Numbered from the stretch's first letter, positions 20,601 through 28,747 are shown. The stretch: 64,000 bases of DNA from an uncultured Flavobacteriaceae bacterium (GCA_947500575.1 CANMSI010000002.1:930001-994000); one strand, 5' to 3'. Notes: generated by a model from the sequence alone, not told the origin. Numbers and translations: made by a program.

Positions 20601-22105
20601 GCAATAAAATTAAAATTGTTATTAATGCCCTGTCCAAAATCTGCTAATCCCTTAAAATCAAATTTGAAGTTTTCGTCATTACTAGATAATATTCCATCAA
20701 AAAGCTGTTCTTTGATGATTCCAGATACTTTCAAATCCTTGTACTCGTAGTTATTAAAGCTAACCGAATACACTTCTCCAATGACCTCGGTATTTAAATT
20801 TTCTTGTACAAACCCTCTTCCCTCCACATTAAAATCTAATGAGGTAGTTCCAAAACGATTATCATCCAAGAAATCACCAATATTAAAGTCAATAAAAGAA
20901 ACAAATCCTTTATAAGAAGCATCATCAATATTATTGATATTAGTGAGCTCTAAATCTGAATAACTACTCCCAATGGCTGTATTTAAGTTCACTTTAGCAT
21001 TGATTGAGGTTTCCGTAACCCTGGCATCCCCACGAATGGTAAACTGCCCTAGTTTTTTAAAAGAAGACGGTAATGTATTCCCTAATAAATTAGGAAGTAA
21101 CGCTCGTAATTGATAGTAGCTAGTGGTGACATCCTTTAGTTTTGCATCCATTTCAAAGGGAGCATTACTATCAAAAAGATTCTTAAAGTTAAAATTTCCT
21201 CTGATGCCTGTATTATCCGATTGAAAAAACAATTCTTCCGCATTCAAATCATTTAAAACCCCATTCATAGAAGCAGAAAATGCAACTTTCTTTCCTTTTC
21301 CAAACTGATCATACAACACATTCACCTCATCCAAAGAGACAGTAGACTCTTCAAATGAAGCCACTACCTTTACTTTGTTTAAAAAGTCTGAAAAATCTTT
21401 TCGATCATAATTAAATACCAAATTCCCCTTTAGATCAGACTCTGGTGTTTTAATATTTAAAGAATCAAACCGCATCTGCTGTTTGGTGTATGTAAAAGAC
21501 GTAGCCATCTCTTTCACAGATAGGCCTTCCTTACTTTTCAAAGACAATGCTTTTATTTGCGCCCTTACCTCTGGTCCTAATATTTGGAAATCATCGGCCT
21601 CAATATTTAAGCTTTTAAAATTTAGTGTCTCGTGTTTTTCTAAGTTTTCATCAATCAGGAAAAAATGGCTATCCGTAATTTCTACATTGGATGTTGATAA
21701 GAAGAATGGAGGAGTACCCTCTTCTCTGGGTTTATGATCATCTAGTTTCTCTACAAAAATCCCCAGATTACTATCATTGGCCCCTTCATACGTCTTTAGC
21801 TTAAATTTTAGACGTTCAATATCAATATCTCCAAATTGTAACTTACCGTTGTACAAGTTTCGCATGCTTAGTACCGAAGTAGTAAGCTCGTCTATGTAAA
21901 AAAGTGTGTCTTTCTGGTAATCTTCAACATAAATACCTTTCAGAGAAGTGTCCCAAGATACGAGCGATACTTGTAAACGATCTATTTGAATATTTGTTCC
22001 GTATTCTTCATTAATCTTATCTGTGGCATACTTTGCAAAATAAGTTTGAACCACTGGTAACGATAAAATAATAGTACCCAAAATACAGATCACAAAAAGT
22101 ACCAA
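17675..22105 (-). CDS. tamB: Translocation/assembly module protein TamB
   Basis: The 1476-residue protein has an N-terminal membrane anchor (LVLFVICILGTIILSLPVV), a very long beta-rich middle made of repeating short strands, and a C-terminal TamB (DUF490) domain (~1000-1420). Such proteins form a periplasm-spanning hydrophobic groove for lipid or outer-membrane protein traffic. No ATG is available: TTG at 22105 falls inside the anchor helix. In-frame codons upstream encode I-K-K-L-R-K-I-L-I-R-T-F, a normal basic n-region, so initiation at ATC 22141 or CTG 22120 is possible. It is divergent from tsaD. Length and domain call are secure; the start is not. Confidence 0.85.
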   Translation of the reverse strand: MVLFVICILGTIILSLPVVQTYFAKYATDKINEEYGTNIQIDRLQVSLVSWDTSLKGIYVEDYQKDTLFYIDELTTSVLSMRNLYNGKLQFGDIDIERLKFKLKTYEGANDSNLGIFVEKLDDHKPREEGTPPFFLSTSNVEITDSHFFLIDENLEKHETLNFKSLNIEADDFQILGPEVRAQIKALSLKSKEGLSVKEMATSFTYTKQQMRFDSLNIKTPESDLKGNLVFNYDRKDFSDFLNKVKVVASFEESTVSLDEVNVLYDQFGKGKKVAFSASMNGVLNDLNAEELFFQSDNTGIRGNFNFKNLFDSNAPFEMDAKLKDVTTSYYQLRALLPNLLGNTLPSSFKKLGQFTIRGDARVTETSINAKVNLNTAIGSSYSDLELTNINNIDDASYKGFVSFIDFNIGDFLDDNRFGTTSLDFNVEGRGFVQENLNTEVIGEVYSVSFNNYEYKDLKVSGIIKEQLFDGILSSNDENFKFDFKGLADFGQGINNNFNFIASVDYADLKKLNFVNDSVAIFKGNVNMDITGNSIDNIVGDIKFSQTNYKNLNDTYYFEDFKISSSFDTKATRTIEINSPDIITGYMKGNFKVGELGKLVQNSIGSIYTNYKPFEISEDQRLSFNFRIYNKIVGVLFPEVSFGPNTFIRGDIVADEGDFKLTFKSPSIAAYGNKMDNIDIKIDNKNPLYNTFVAVDDVSTIYYDVQDFNLINTTLKDTLFFRTEFKGGSEYNDSYNLNFYHTFNKQNKSVIGLKTSDINFKGNKWVLNKDGDRKNKVIVNRTLDSILIEEIVMNNNNKEQIRLRGQLADSTYKDLELEFKIVSLNKIAPVIDSLKLQGEVNGILHIRQEDNVYLPTCNLDIADFGINNMDLGRLTIGIAGNNDLTEFSVNSQISKNGIEKLGIFGNVTNRNNAPILDLFTNFNDFDLEPFSPLGDGIIADIRGSVNGNARIQGPLENPDINGLLYLYDAGISVPYLNVNYDFASNSRVRLSEQTFDFENIRLTDVAESTKATIDGTINHKAFDDWSLDLMVDTKQDRFLILNTELEEDALYYGKGFLNGTGRIYGPTKALTIKVDGATAAGTSLKIPISDVATVGDYSFINFTEKNSKTRIEEERILEDVEGLELAFDLAVTPDAEVEIVVDPKTKSSLKGTGEGLLIIEINTKGKFNMVGEFVVVTGEYNYKFGGIIDKTFQVSPGGTINWEGDPLAAQLNMEAVYSLNANPAPLLDNAGYTRRIPTNVIVRLTEELERPSIAFDIDFPGTSSIIKSELQYRLQDPTVAERNAFFLLAQGTFVDEQSGINQQAVTGNLIQTASGLLNSVLSTGNSNFDLGFSYEQGSYGPAAAIETEDRIGVNVSTRLGDRVLINGRFGVPVGGVSETVVAGDVEVQVLLNEDGTLRAKIFNKENEIQQFLTERQGYTQGVGLSYEVDFNTFKELIRKVFKKKAKQEKEAPAPPSTSVMGKDSLIQFTQKKKSSN

Positions 22106-22136
22106 GAAGGTTCTAATCAGTATTTTTCTTAATTTT

Positions 22137-22163
22137 TTGATAGGGCTTTATGTTTTACCTTTG
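22137..22163 (+). promoter_or_regulatory. Promoter for tsaD (TTG-N16-TACCTTTG)
   Basis: TTG (22137-22139) and TACCTTTG (22156-22163) match the Bacteroidota -33/-7 pattern with 16 bp between them. Transcription would begin near 22170, so translation from the TTG at 22137 is ruled out and the GTG at 22191 becomes the natural start of tsaD. Confidence 0.55.
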
Positions 22164-22190
22164 TATTACCAATTTTTATTCCAAACCTCA

Positions 22191-23216
22191 GTGGAACATC
22201 AAAATATTTATATTCTTGCTATAGAATCGTCCTGTGATGATACCTCAGCTGCCGTTTTATATAATGATAAAACACTTAGCAACATTGTGGCTACACAAAA
22301 AATTCATGAAGAATACGGGGGTGTTGTCCCCGAACTTGCCTCACGTGCACATCAACAAAATATTGTCCCTGTGGTGCATCAGGCCTTAGCTAAAGCAAAT
22401 ATCGATAAAAAACAGTTATCTGCCATAGCTTTTACACGTGGACCTGGACTAATGGGTTCACTTCTCGTAGGTACCTCTTTTGCAAAGTCGCTAGCCTTAG
22501 GACTTTCAATTCCTTTAATTGAAGTAAATCATATGCAAGCGCATATTCTTGCCCATTTTATAAAGGAAGAGGGTACTACTCCTCCACAATTTCCTTTTTT
22601 AGCGATGACCATTAGTGGGGGACATACACAGATTGTTCTCGTTAGATCTTATTTCGAAATGGAAATTTTGGGAGAAACCTTAGACGATGCGGTGGGCGAA
22701 GCTTTTGATAAGAGTGCCAAATTATTAGGCTTGCCTTATCCAGGAGGTCCCTTAGTAGATGCCAATGCAAGAAAAGGAAATCCGTTGGCATTTCCATTCC
22801 CTAGACCTAAAGTAGCCGGACTCAACTTTAGTTTTAGCGGTTTAAAGACTAGTATTCTTTATTTTATTCAAAAACAAACCGCAAAAAATCCAGATTTTGT
22901 CTCGGAACACATGGAAGATATTTGTGCATCCATACAATACACCATTATTGGTATCTTAATGGATAAACTTAAAAAAGCAGTACAGCAAACTGGAATTCAA
23001 CAAATTGCTATTGGTGGGGGTGTCTCTGCTAATTCTGGAATCCGGAAAGCTTTACAAGAGGCAGAACAAACATTAGGATGGACTACGTATCTACCCAAAT
23101 TTGAATATTGCACAGATAACGCTGCAATGATTGGTATTGTTGGCTATTTAAAGTACAAAGAAGAAAAGTTTTCTGATCAGGCTATTACTGCCAAAGCAAG
23201 ATATATATTAGGCTAA
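22191..23216 (+). CDS. tsaD: tRNA N6-adenosine threonylcarbamoyltransferase TsaD
   Basis: TsaD transfers the threonylcarbamoyl group to A37 of ANN-decoding tRNAs together with TsaB and TsaE. The 341-residue product from GTG 22191 begins VEHQNIYILAIESSCDDTSAAV, as TsaD proteins normally do. The metal-binding HMQAH, ISGGHTQIVLV and the C-terminal KFEYCTDNAAMIG are all present. The frame is open to a TTG at 22137, but that codon lies in the promoter -33 element. The divergent tamB start is within 90 bp. No defects seen. Confidence 0.93.
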   Translation: MEHQNIYILAIESSCDDTSAAVLYNDKTLSNIVATQKIHEEYGGVVPELASRAHQQNIVPVVHQALAKANIDKKQLSAIAFTRGPGLMGSLLVGTSFAKSLALGLSIPLIEVNHMQAHILAHFIKEEGTTPPQFPFLAMTISGGHTQIVLVRSYFEMEILGETLDDAVGEAFDKSAKLLGLPYPGGPLVDANARKGNPLAFPFPRPKVAGLNFSFSGLKTSILYFIQKQTAKNPDFVSEHMEDICASIQYTIIGILMDKLKKAVQQTGIQQIAIGGGVSANSGIRKALQEAEQTLGWTTYLPKFEYCTDNAAMIGIVGYLKYKEEKFSDQAITAKARYILG

Positions 23217-23239
23217 TGCGGAGGTTTAAATAATATAGA

Positions 23240-23339
23240 ATGCCATCTAAAGTATTAAAAAAAAGAACAACTGTTACAGTGGATTGAATTGGGCCTTGAA
23301 CATGCAAAAGCAAATTACAATAACCCCCTTATAATTTAA
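23240..23339 (+). pseudogene. Possible 32-codon micro-gene with a frameshift at an A8 run
   Basis: ATG at 23240 opens MPSKVLKK, then an eight-A run (23257-23264) puts the message out of frame. In the +1 frame the rest reads EQLLQWIELGLEHAKANYNN and stops with TAA at 23337-23339. If one A is lost, or the ribosome or polymerase slips, a coherent 32-residue acidic-amphipathic peptide results. It sits alone between tsaD and rsmE, ending 10 bp before rsmE. It may be a sequencing error, a decayed small gene or programmed slippage. No family was recognised. Confidence 0.35.
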
Positions 23340-23349
23340 AACGAAACTT

Positions 23350-24057
23350 ATGCAACTATTTTATAATCCCGACTTAAACGAACATACGTCCATATTTACT
23401 TTTCCAAAAGAAGAAAGTCAACACATTGTTAAAGTTCTACGCAAAAAAGAAGGTGATATTTTACACATTACCAATGGAAAAGGGTCTAGGTATAAAGCTA
23501 AAATTTTAGCTGCGGACTCTAAGAAATGCTCAGCGGAGATTATTGACGAGCACAAGGACCATCCTACCAAACATGAATTGCATATGGCGGTAGCCCCTAC
23601 CAAATTAAACGATCGGTTTGAATGGTTTTTAGAAAAAGCTACAGAAATTGGCGTGCATCAAATAACACCTATTATTTGTGAGCGATCCGAAAGAAAAGTA
23701 CTCAAAATGGAACGCATGCAAAAGGTAATACAGTCTGCCATGAAACAATCATTACAGAGTCATTTACCAGTTTTAAATGAGCCAGTTTCCTTACCATCCT
23801 TTTTGGAACAAGGGCATGAGGGCTTACGTTTTATTGCCCATTGTATTGAAGGCGAAAAATTGGAACTAAAGAGACGGGTTGCTGCAGATAAAGACATTAT
23901 AATACTGATTGGTCCAGAAGGTGATTTTTCAGCAAAGGAAATAAGCAAGGCTTTGGATAAAGGTTTTTTGCCTGTATCTCTTGGAAAAAATAGATTACGA
24001 ACAGAGACGGCTGCACTTGTTGCCTGCACTACGGTCGCAATGATAAATAATGGCTAA
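23350..24057 (+). CDS. rsmE: 16S rRNA (uracil(1498)-N3)-methyltransferase RsmE
   Basis: The 235-residue protein has the PUA-like N-terminal part and a SPOUT methyltransferase domain with the trefoil-knot motif LIGPEGDFSAKEI (~191-203) and the closing SLGKNRLRTETAAL (~214-227). RsmE methylates U1498 of 16S rRNA. The start at ATG 23350 gives a normal-length protein. Its stop codon region runs into an A-tract that forms the U-run of a terminator for the opposite strand. Confidence 0.93.
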   Translation: MQLFYNPDLNEHTSIFTFPKEESQHIVKVLRKKEGDILHITNGKGSRYKAKILAADSKKCSAEIIDEHKDHPTKHELHMAVAPTKLNDRFEWFLEKATEIGVHQITPIICERSERKVLKMERMQKVIQSAMKQSLQSHLPVLNEPVSLPSFLEQGHEGLRFIAHCIEGEKLELKRRVAADKDIIILIGPEGDFSAKEISKALDKGFLPVSLGKNRLRTETAALVACTTVAMINNG

Positions 24058-24099
24058 AAAAAAGCCGCACCCCAAAGACAAACTAACCAGGATGCGGCT
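24053..24099 (-). terminator. Intrinsic terminator for the DUF1223 gene
   Basis: AGCCGCACCC (24063-24072) pairs with GGATGCGGCT (24090-24099); on the minus-strand transcript the single mismatch becomes a G-U wobble, giving a 10-bp GC-rich stem followed by a run of U's from the A-tract at 24056-24063. It lies just past the stop of the DUF1223 gene and overlaps the end of rsmE. Confidence 0.75.
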
Positions 24100-24117
24100 C
24101 AAACAAACACCAAATAT

Positions 24118-24909
24118 TTAAATTCTTACCATACTTTTCGTTGCTCCAGTAATATCGTAATCGTCATTCTCAACAAATACCATCAGTCGAATTTTTTCGT
24201 TCGTCCTTACTTGTGAAGGTATTTTTATGGAAGTTGCTCCTTTAGACTCCGTTACAGTTACAAAATCTTCTGCTACCACAATATTGCTATTGGTTAAAGT
24301 TCTATTTCTGTTCTCCCCTCTTTTCACCTGTGTAGTCCGCTCATCTAACACCAATACCACTCTTAATAATTTATCATTCAGGTTTCCTTGAATATTATAT
24401 GAAAATTTAACTTCCCCATTTGCAGATTTTACGCCATCTACAGTTACCTTGTTAGAAGTTTTACGTTGCTCATATTTGGCAATATTTTGACTCATTTTAG
24501 AACTACTTGAGCCTACAAAGTGTTCCTTTCCATTCACCACTAGTTGAGGGGTATAATTACTTCTATTTTTAAATTTTATATTATAAGCTCTCTGCTTTTT
24601 AGCATAAATAGATTTACTAAAGGGGTCTTCCCATCCGATATAGTTCCAATAATCTACATGATAAGACAGCGCAAAGACATTTTGTTTTCCTTGCTTCTTT
24701 ACCTTATTTAACAACGCATCTGCAGATGGGCAGCTAGAACACCCCTGAGATGTAAATAATTCTAAAACAACAATAGGTTCGTAGGTACCCTCTTCTGCTT
24801 CTACTGAAGTGGATGCAGTGTCATTTTCTGTTTCATCATTTATAACACTAAAAGCCATAAATCCAAGGCTAACAAGAAGGACTGTGGTAATAATACTTTT
24901 TTTCAACAC
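24118..24909 (-). CDS. Exported DUF1223 (thioredoxin-fold) protein
   Basis: The 263-residue protein starts at GTG 24909 (a TTG follows as the second codon) and has a signal peptide or anchor (SIITTVLLVSLGFMAFSV). The DUF1223 domain starts at VVLELFTSQGCSSCPSADALL (~47-67), with a CSSC pair in the place of the thioredoxin CXXC, and includes SYHVDYWNYIGWEDPFS (~82-98). The family is thioredoxin-like and predicted periplasmic; its function is not established. It is a single-gene unit with its own terminator, divergent from the DUF4159 gene. Confidence 0.85.
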   Translation of the reverse strand: MLKKSIITTVLLVSLGFMAFSVINDETENDTASTSVEAEEGTYEPIVVLELFTSQGCSSCPSADALLNKVKKQGKQNVFALSYHVDYWNYIGWEDPFSKSIYAKKQRAYNIKFKNRSNYTPQLVVNGKEHFVGSSSSKMSQNIAKYEQRKTSNKVTVDGVKSANGEVKFSYNIQGNLNDKLLRVVLVLDERTTQVKRGENRNRTLTNSNIVVAEDFVTVTESKGATSIKIPSQVRTNEKIRLMVFVENDDYDITGATKSMVRI

Positions 24910-24918
24910 GATAATTAG

Positions 24919-24926
24919 TATTTTTG
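24919..24926 (+). promoter_or_regulatory. -7 element for the DUF4159 gene
   Basis: TATTTTTG matches TAnnTTTG and is centred ~28 bp before ATG 24951. It overlaps an in-frame TTG at 24924, which argues against that TTG as the start codon. Confidence 0.45.
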
Positions 24927-24950
24927 ATTTATATACTAGTTCGTACGACT

Positions 24951-25601
24951 ATGAGATACCTTACCATTAGCATCGTTTTTTTAACTTTTTTTGGGAATTT
25001 TATGCTTCAAGGGCAAGAAATAGCCATCCTAAAATACAATGGAGGGGGAGATTGGTACTCCAACCCCACCGCACTTCCCAATTTAATTCGTTTTTGCAAT
25101 GAGAATATTGACACCAAGATAAATCCGAAGCCTAAAACTGTGGAGGTAGGTAGCAGTACCATTTTTCAGTATCCATTGCTACATATGACGGGACATGGTA
25201 ATGTTTTCTTTTCTCAAGAAGAAGCAGATAATCTGCGTACGTATTTAATTTCTGGTGGATTTATACATATTGACGACAATTATGGCATGGAACCTTATCT
25301 AAAAAAGGAGTTATTAAAAGTATTTCCAAACACCTCTTTGGAAGAGTTGGGAGCGGACCATCCCATTTTTAATGCAAAGTATAAATTTCCCGATGGAGTA
25401 CCCAAAATACATGAACATGATGGGAAGCGACCTCAGGCCTTAGGCATATTTTATGAAGGTAGGTTGGTACTCCTATTTACCTATGAAAGCGATCTTGGGG
25501 ATGGATGGGAAGATTCTGCGGTACATAATGATCCTGAAGAAGTGCGGCTTAAAGCCTTACAAATGGGCGCTAATATTGTACATTATGCATTTAACAACTA
25601 A
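24951..25601 (+). CDS. Secreted DUF4159 protein
   Basis: The product is 216 residues from ATG 24951, chosen because it gives a clean signal peptide (RYLTISIVFLTFFGNFMLQGQ) and because the alternative TTG at 24924 falls in the -7 promoter element. The domain shows GGGDWYSNPTALPNLIRF and later SGGFIHIDDNYGMEP, with HPIFNAKYKFPDG, as in DUF4159 proteins, which are often found with MoxR/von Willebrand gene clusters; no such genes are next to it here. The fold resembles a class I glutamine amidotransferase-like domain, but catalytic function is unproven. AI-2E-type permease follows after 3 bp. Confidence 0.85.
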   Translation: MRYLTISIVFLTFFGNFMLQGQEIAILKYNGGGDWYSNPTALPNLIRFCNENIDTKINPKPKTVEVGSSTIFQYPLLHMTGHGNVFFSQEEADNLRTYLISGGFIHIDDNYGMEPYLKKELLKVFPNTSLEELGADHPIFNAKYKFPDGVPKIHEHDGKRPQALGIFYEGRLVLLFTYESDLGDGWEDSAVHNDPEEVRLKALQMGANIVHYAFNN

Positions 25602-25604
25602 TAT

Positions 25605-26699
25605 ATGAGTCTTAGGTCAAAAGAAATATCGGACGGAATATTACGAGCGTTAACCATCATCTTAGGTATCGCACTCCTACTGTACTTTCTCCATAAAATA
25701 AGTGCCGTTTTAGTATATATCGCTATTGCAGCGGTAGCTTCCCTCATTGGGAGACCCATTGTACTTTTCTTGCGCAGACGATTAAAATTTGGAAACACCT
25801 TTGCTGTGATAGTAACCATGGCTCTACTCATTGGTATTTTAGCAGGTATCATAGCCCTTTTTATTCCGCTCTTGGCGCAACAAGGACAAAACCTCTCCCT
25901 ATTAGACATAGATGACTTGCAAGCCAATGTAGAAAATCTCTATAGACAAGTAATAGATTATTTTGGTGTGGCTTCTGTAGATATTGAACAAAATTTGAAA
26001 GATTCTAAAGTGTTTTCCAAAATTAACTTTGGTTTTATTCCAAACTTTTTAAACTCTTTTGTGGGGGCATTAGGAAGTTTTAGTGTGGGTCTTTTTTCGG
26101 TACTCTTTATTACCTTTTTCTTTTTAAAAGATAGCAAATTATTTGAAGATGGTCTAATGGTTTTAATTCCTGATGGGAAAGAAAGTAGATTAAAAAAATC
26201 TATAAATACCATCAAAGATTTACTCTCTAGATATTTTGTTGGACTCGTATTTCAGATCTTAATTCTCTTCATAATTTATACAATCGTTTTACTAATTGTA
26301 GGGATTGAAAATGCCATTGTAATTGCCTTCCTGTGTGCGCTCTTAAATTTGATTCCCTATGTGGGTCCAATCATTAGCGGTGTGCTTATGCTAGTCCTCT
26401 CTATGACTAGTAATATTGGTGCCGATTTTAGAGCAGTAATTTTGCCAAATACCATATGGGTGATGATTGGTTTTCTGGTAGGTCAAATAGTTGATAATTT
26501 CGTTTCGCAACCCCAAATTTTCTCCAAGAGTGTGAAGTCGCATCCGTTGGAAATTTTCTTAATCATTATCATTGGCGGTTTGTTATTTGGTATAACAGGA
26601 ATGATTGTAGCCGTACCTGGGTATACCGCAATAAAGGTAATTTTAAAGGAGTTTTTAGCCGAAAATAAGATCGTAAAGTCTCTGACTAAAAATTTATAG
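25605..26699 (+). CDS. AI-2E family (YdiK/PerM-like) membrane permease
   Basis: The 364-residue protein has seven to eight hydrophobic segments: a pair at ~15-60, one at ~65-90, then after a soluble stretch (~95-145) further segments at ~150-175, 215-245, 245-275, 280-300 and 310-345. ALLNLIPYVGPIISG (~246-260) is the family's signature loop. These proteins are exporters of disputed substrate; the AI-2 label comes from one E. coli member. It is 3 bp after the DUF4159 gene and 7 bp before the methyltransferase gene, so the three form an operon. Confidence 0.88.
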   Translation: MSLRSKEISDGILRALTIILGIALLLYFLHKISAVLVYIAIAAVASLIGRPIVLFLRRRLKFGNTFAVIVTMALLIGILAGIIALFIPLLAQQGQNLSLLDIDDLQANVENLYRQVIDYFGVASVDIEQNLKDSKVFSKINFGFIPNFLNSFVGALGSFSVGLFSVLFITFFFLKDSKLFEDGLMVLIPDGKESRLKKSINTIKDLLSRYFVGLVFQILILFIIYTIVLLIVGIENAIVIAFLCALLNLIPYVGPIISGVLMLVLSMTSNIGADFRAVILPNTIWVMIGFLVGQIVDNFVSQPQIFSKSVKSHPLEIFLIIIIGGLLFGITGMIVAVPGYTAIKVILKEFLAENKIVKSLTKNL

Positions 26700-26706
26700 A
26701 ATTACT

Positions 26707-27891
26707 TTGAATAAAGAAGTTTTAAAAACTGGTGTACAGGAGTTTATCGAAAAAAAATGGAATACTGACACGATGTCAGTACTCCTAAAAAAATCGGCTT
26801 TTACGGGAATTAATTCAAAAGAGCTTGTTCAGCAGCTAGAGGGTAAAAAAAAGTGCAACCGAAAACTCCCCCTCTGGTTTGCAACCCCCAAAATTTATTA
26901 TCCAAAAAAAATACATATTGAGCAAACTTCGTCCGAAATTACCGCCCGGTACAAAGCTCAAATCGTAGCAGGAAATTCACTTCTAGATTGCACTGGAGGT
27001 CTTGGAGTTGACAGTTACTTTTTTAGTAAGAAAGTAACGCAGGTTTTTCATTGCGAAATTGATGCAGAGCTCTCCAAAATTGCACAGCATAATTTTGAAG
27101 TTTTAGAAACAAAAAACGTTCAAACAACTACTCAAAATGGCTTAGATTATTTAGCCAATTCTGATACTAATTTTGACTGGATTTACATAGACCCCTCAAG
27201 GCGAAATAAAACAAAAGGAAAAGTATTTTATTTAGCAGATTGTCTACCGGATGTTCCCAAACACTTAGACCTAATTTTTAACAAAACAACAAATGTTCTT
27301 ATCAAAACTTCTCCTCTCTTAGATCTTTCTATGGGATGTAAAGAATTACAATTTGTAAAAGAAATACATATTATAGCCATTCAAAATGAAGTGAAAGAAT
27401 TGCTATGGGTATTAGAAAAAGATTATGCTGATTCCTTGTGCGTTAAAACTATAAATTATTCTAAAACGGAAATAGAAACTTTTCAATTTTATAGATCAGA
27501 TGAACACAAAGCTACTGTTAATTTCTCTTTACCACTCCATTATTTATATGAGCCCAATGCCGCAATCTTAAAAGCAGGGGCCTTTAAAGCTGTAGGGCAA
27601 GCCTTGGATGTATCTAAATTGCACGAACATTCGCATCTATACAGTTCTGATACCCTTAAGGCTTTTCCTGGGCGAAGATTTCAAATCCATGAAATAATAT
27701 CCTATAACAAAAAAAGCATGCGCAATTTACAACTAACGAAAGCGAACATAACCACTAGAAATTTTCCAGAAAACGTCGCAAGCATCCGAAAAAAATACAA
27801 AATTAAAGATGGAGGCAATATGTATCTATTCTTTACAACAAATATAAAGGACGAACGGATAGTGATTTGTTGTACGAAAGTGAGTGAGTAA
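26707..27891 (+). CDS. Class I SAM-dependent methyltransferase with THUMP-like domain
   Basis: The 394-residue protein has the SAM-binding motif LDCTGGLGVDSYFFS (~93-107), a motif II CEID acidic residue, and the catalytic-type WIYIDPSRRN (~158-167) that stands in for DPPY/NPPY, pointing to an RNA or protein nitrogen/carbon target. The C-terminal ~100 residues (GRRFQIHEIISYNKKSMRNLQL) match the THUMP-like domain found in this Bacteroidota family. The start is TTG at 26707, since no in-frame ATG precedes a stop. The target is unknown. Third gene of the operon beginning at 24951. Confidence 0.8.
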   Translation: MNKEVLKTGVQEFIEKKWNTDTMSVLLKKSAFTGINSKELVQQLEGKKKCNRKLPLWFATPKIYYPKKIHIEQTSSEITARYKAQIVAGNSLLDCTGGLGVDSYFFSKKVTQVFHCEIDAELSKIAQHNFEVLETKNVQTTTQNGLDYLANSDTNFDWIYIDPSRRNKTKGKVFYLADCLPDVPKHLDLIFNKTTNVLIKTSPLLDLSMGCKELQFVKEIHIIAIQNEVKELLWVLEKDYADSLCVKTINYSKTEIETFQFYRSDEHKATVNFSLPLHYLYEPNAAILKAGAFKAVGQALDVSKLHEHSHLYSSDTLKAFPGRRFQIHEIISYNKKSMRNLQLTKANITTRNFPENVASIRKKYKIKDGGNMYLFFTTNIKDERIVICCTKVSE

Positions 27892-27945
27892 GAAAACGCT
27901 AACCCAATTCCCTTTAGCTACGCCCTATATTCATTACAAATTGGT

Positions 27946-28695
27946 TTATTCTTCATTCGCACAATCCCACTTAAAATTAGCAACCTTATCATTAGAAGCA
28001 GCAGAAAAATTATAATGCCACCATTCTGTTCTAATGGACCAAAAACCATGTTTTTCCATGGTCTCCTTTAATACTTTTCTATTATTCAGCACCTCCTTGG
28101 GCAAATCCAAATTATCATGATAGGCTCTTTTACCAAAAAAATCAAAATCAGTACCCATATCCAATACTTCTCCCTCTAAAGTAGCTAAAGTAATATCTAC
28201 AGCCCCTCCTTTGTTATGTATAGATCCTTTTACAGGATTAGCCACATACTGAGGGTTTGGGACAATTTCCCACATTTTATATTGCACATCATTAGGTCTA
28301 TAGCAATCAAAAAAATGAATTTTAAACCCCATCCTTTTAAATTCTTCATTTGCAGCCAGTAAAGCCCTGGCTGTCTTTACCCTTGTATAACATTCCGCAC
28401 AATCATACACCTTTGTTTTTAAGAAATTATTATCCGTTGCATAGCGCAGATCATAACTAAAATCATCACTAAAATCAGCCAAACGCACAAACGTAGTATC
28501 TGCAAATGCAGACAGGGAAGGTTTTTGTTTTTTTACAACCTCCTCAATACTTACAGCAGTATCTTTCGAAATTACAATTTCAGCTTCTTGCTCCATAGGC
28601 TTTCTTTCCGGGGTGCCTGGTTTGCAATTCACCAACAAAATTCCAATTAAAAACAGCGGCATTAACAACACAAGCCCTTTGTAATTCTTAAACAT
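27946..28695 (-). CDS. VanX-family D-alanyl-D-alanine dipeptidase lipoprotein
   Basis: The 249-residue protein has a lipoprotein signal (LMPLFLIGILLVNC, Cys24) and an M15D catalytic domain. FDCYRPNDVQ carries the substrate-binding Arg133, SIHNKGGAVDI gives zinc ligands His160 and Asp167, and EWWH at 224-227 gives Glu224 and His227. All catalytic residues are present. Such periplasmic D-Ala-D-Ala dipeptidases in Bacteroidota probably recycle peptidoglycan peptides and need not imply vancomycin resistance; no vanH/vanA is nearby. Its promoter is embedded in an inverted repeat. Confidence 0.88.
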   Translation of the reverse strand: MFKNYKGLVLLMPLFLIGILLVNCKPGTPERKPMEQEAEIVISKDTAVSIEEVVKKQKPSLSAFADTTFVRLADFSDDFSYDLRYATDNNFLKTKVYDCAECYTRVKTARALLAANEEFKRMGFKIHFFDCYRPNDVQYKMWEIVPNPQYVANPVKGSIHNKGGAVDITLATLEGEVLDMGTDFDFFGKRAYHDNLDLPKEVLNNRKVLKETMEKHGFWSIRTEWWHYNFSAASNDKVANFKWDCANEE

Positions 28696-28712
28696 ACTAT
28701 ATGTATTTTTAG

Positions 28713-28747
28713 GTTCCTACAAAGTTAGGAACAAAAAGTACCAACAA
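28713..28747 (-). promoter_or_regulatory. Promoter with overlapping inverted repeat for the VanX-like gene
   Basis: On the minus strand TTG (28745-28747), 17 bp, then TAACTTTG (28720-28727) make a well-spaced -33/-7 promoter, ~18 nt before the leader and ATG at 28695. GTTCCTA (28713-28719) and TAGGAAC (28726-28732) are perfect 7-bp inverted arms bracketing the -7 element, where a dimeric repressor could sit. Confidence 0.5.

Noticed and set aside
22137-22190. TsaD start at TTG 22137.
   Set aside because: The TTG is the -33 element of a well-formed promoter, and TsaD homologues begin near the GTG at 22191.
27946-28695. Vancomycin-resistance function for the VanX-like gene.
   Set aside because: No vanH, vanA or vanRS-like genes are nearby; lipoprotein dipeptidases of this kind are widespread in Bacteroidota without resistance.
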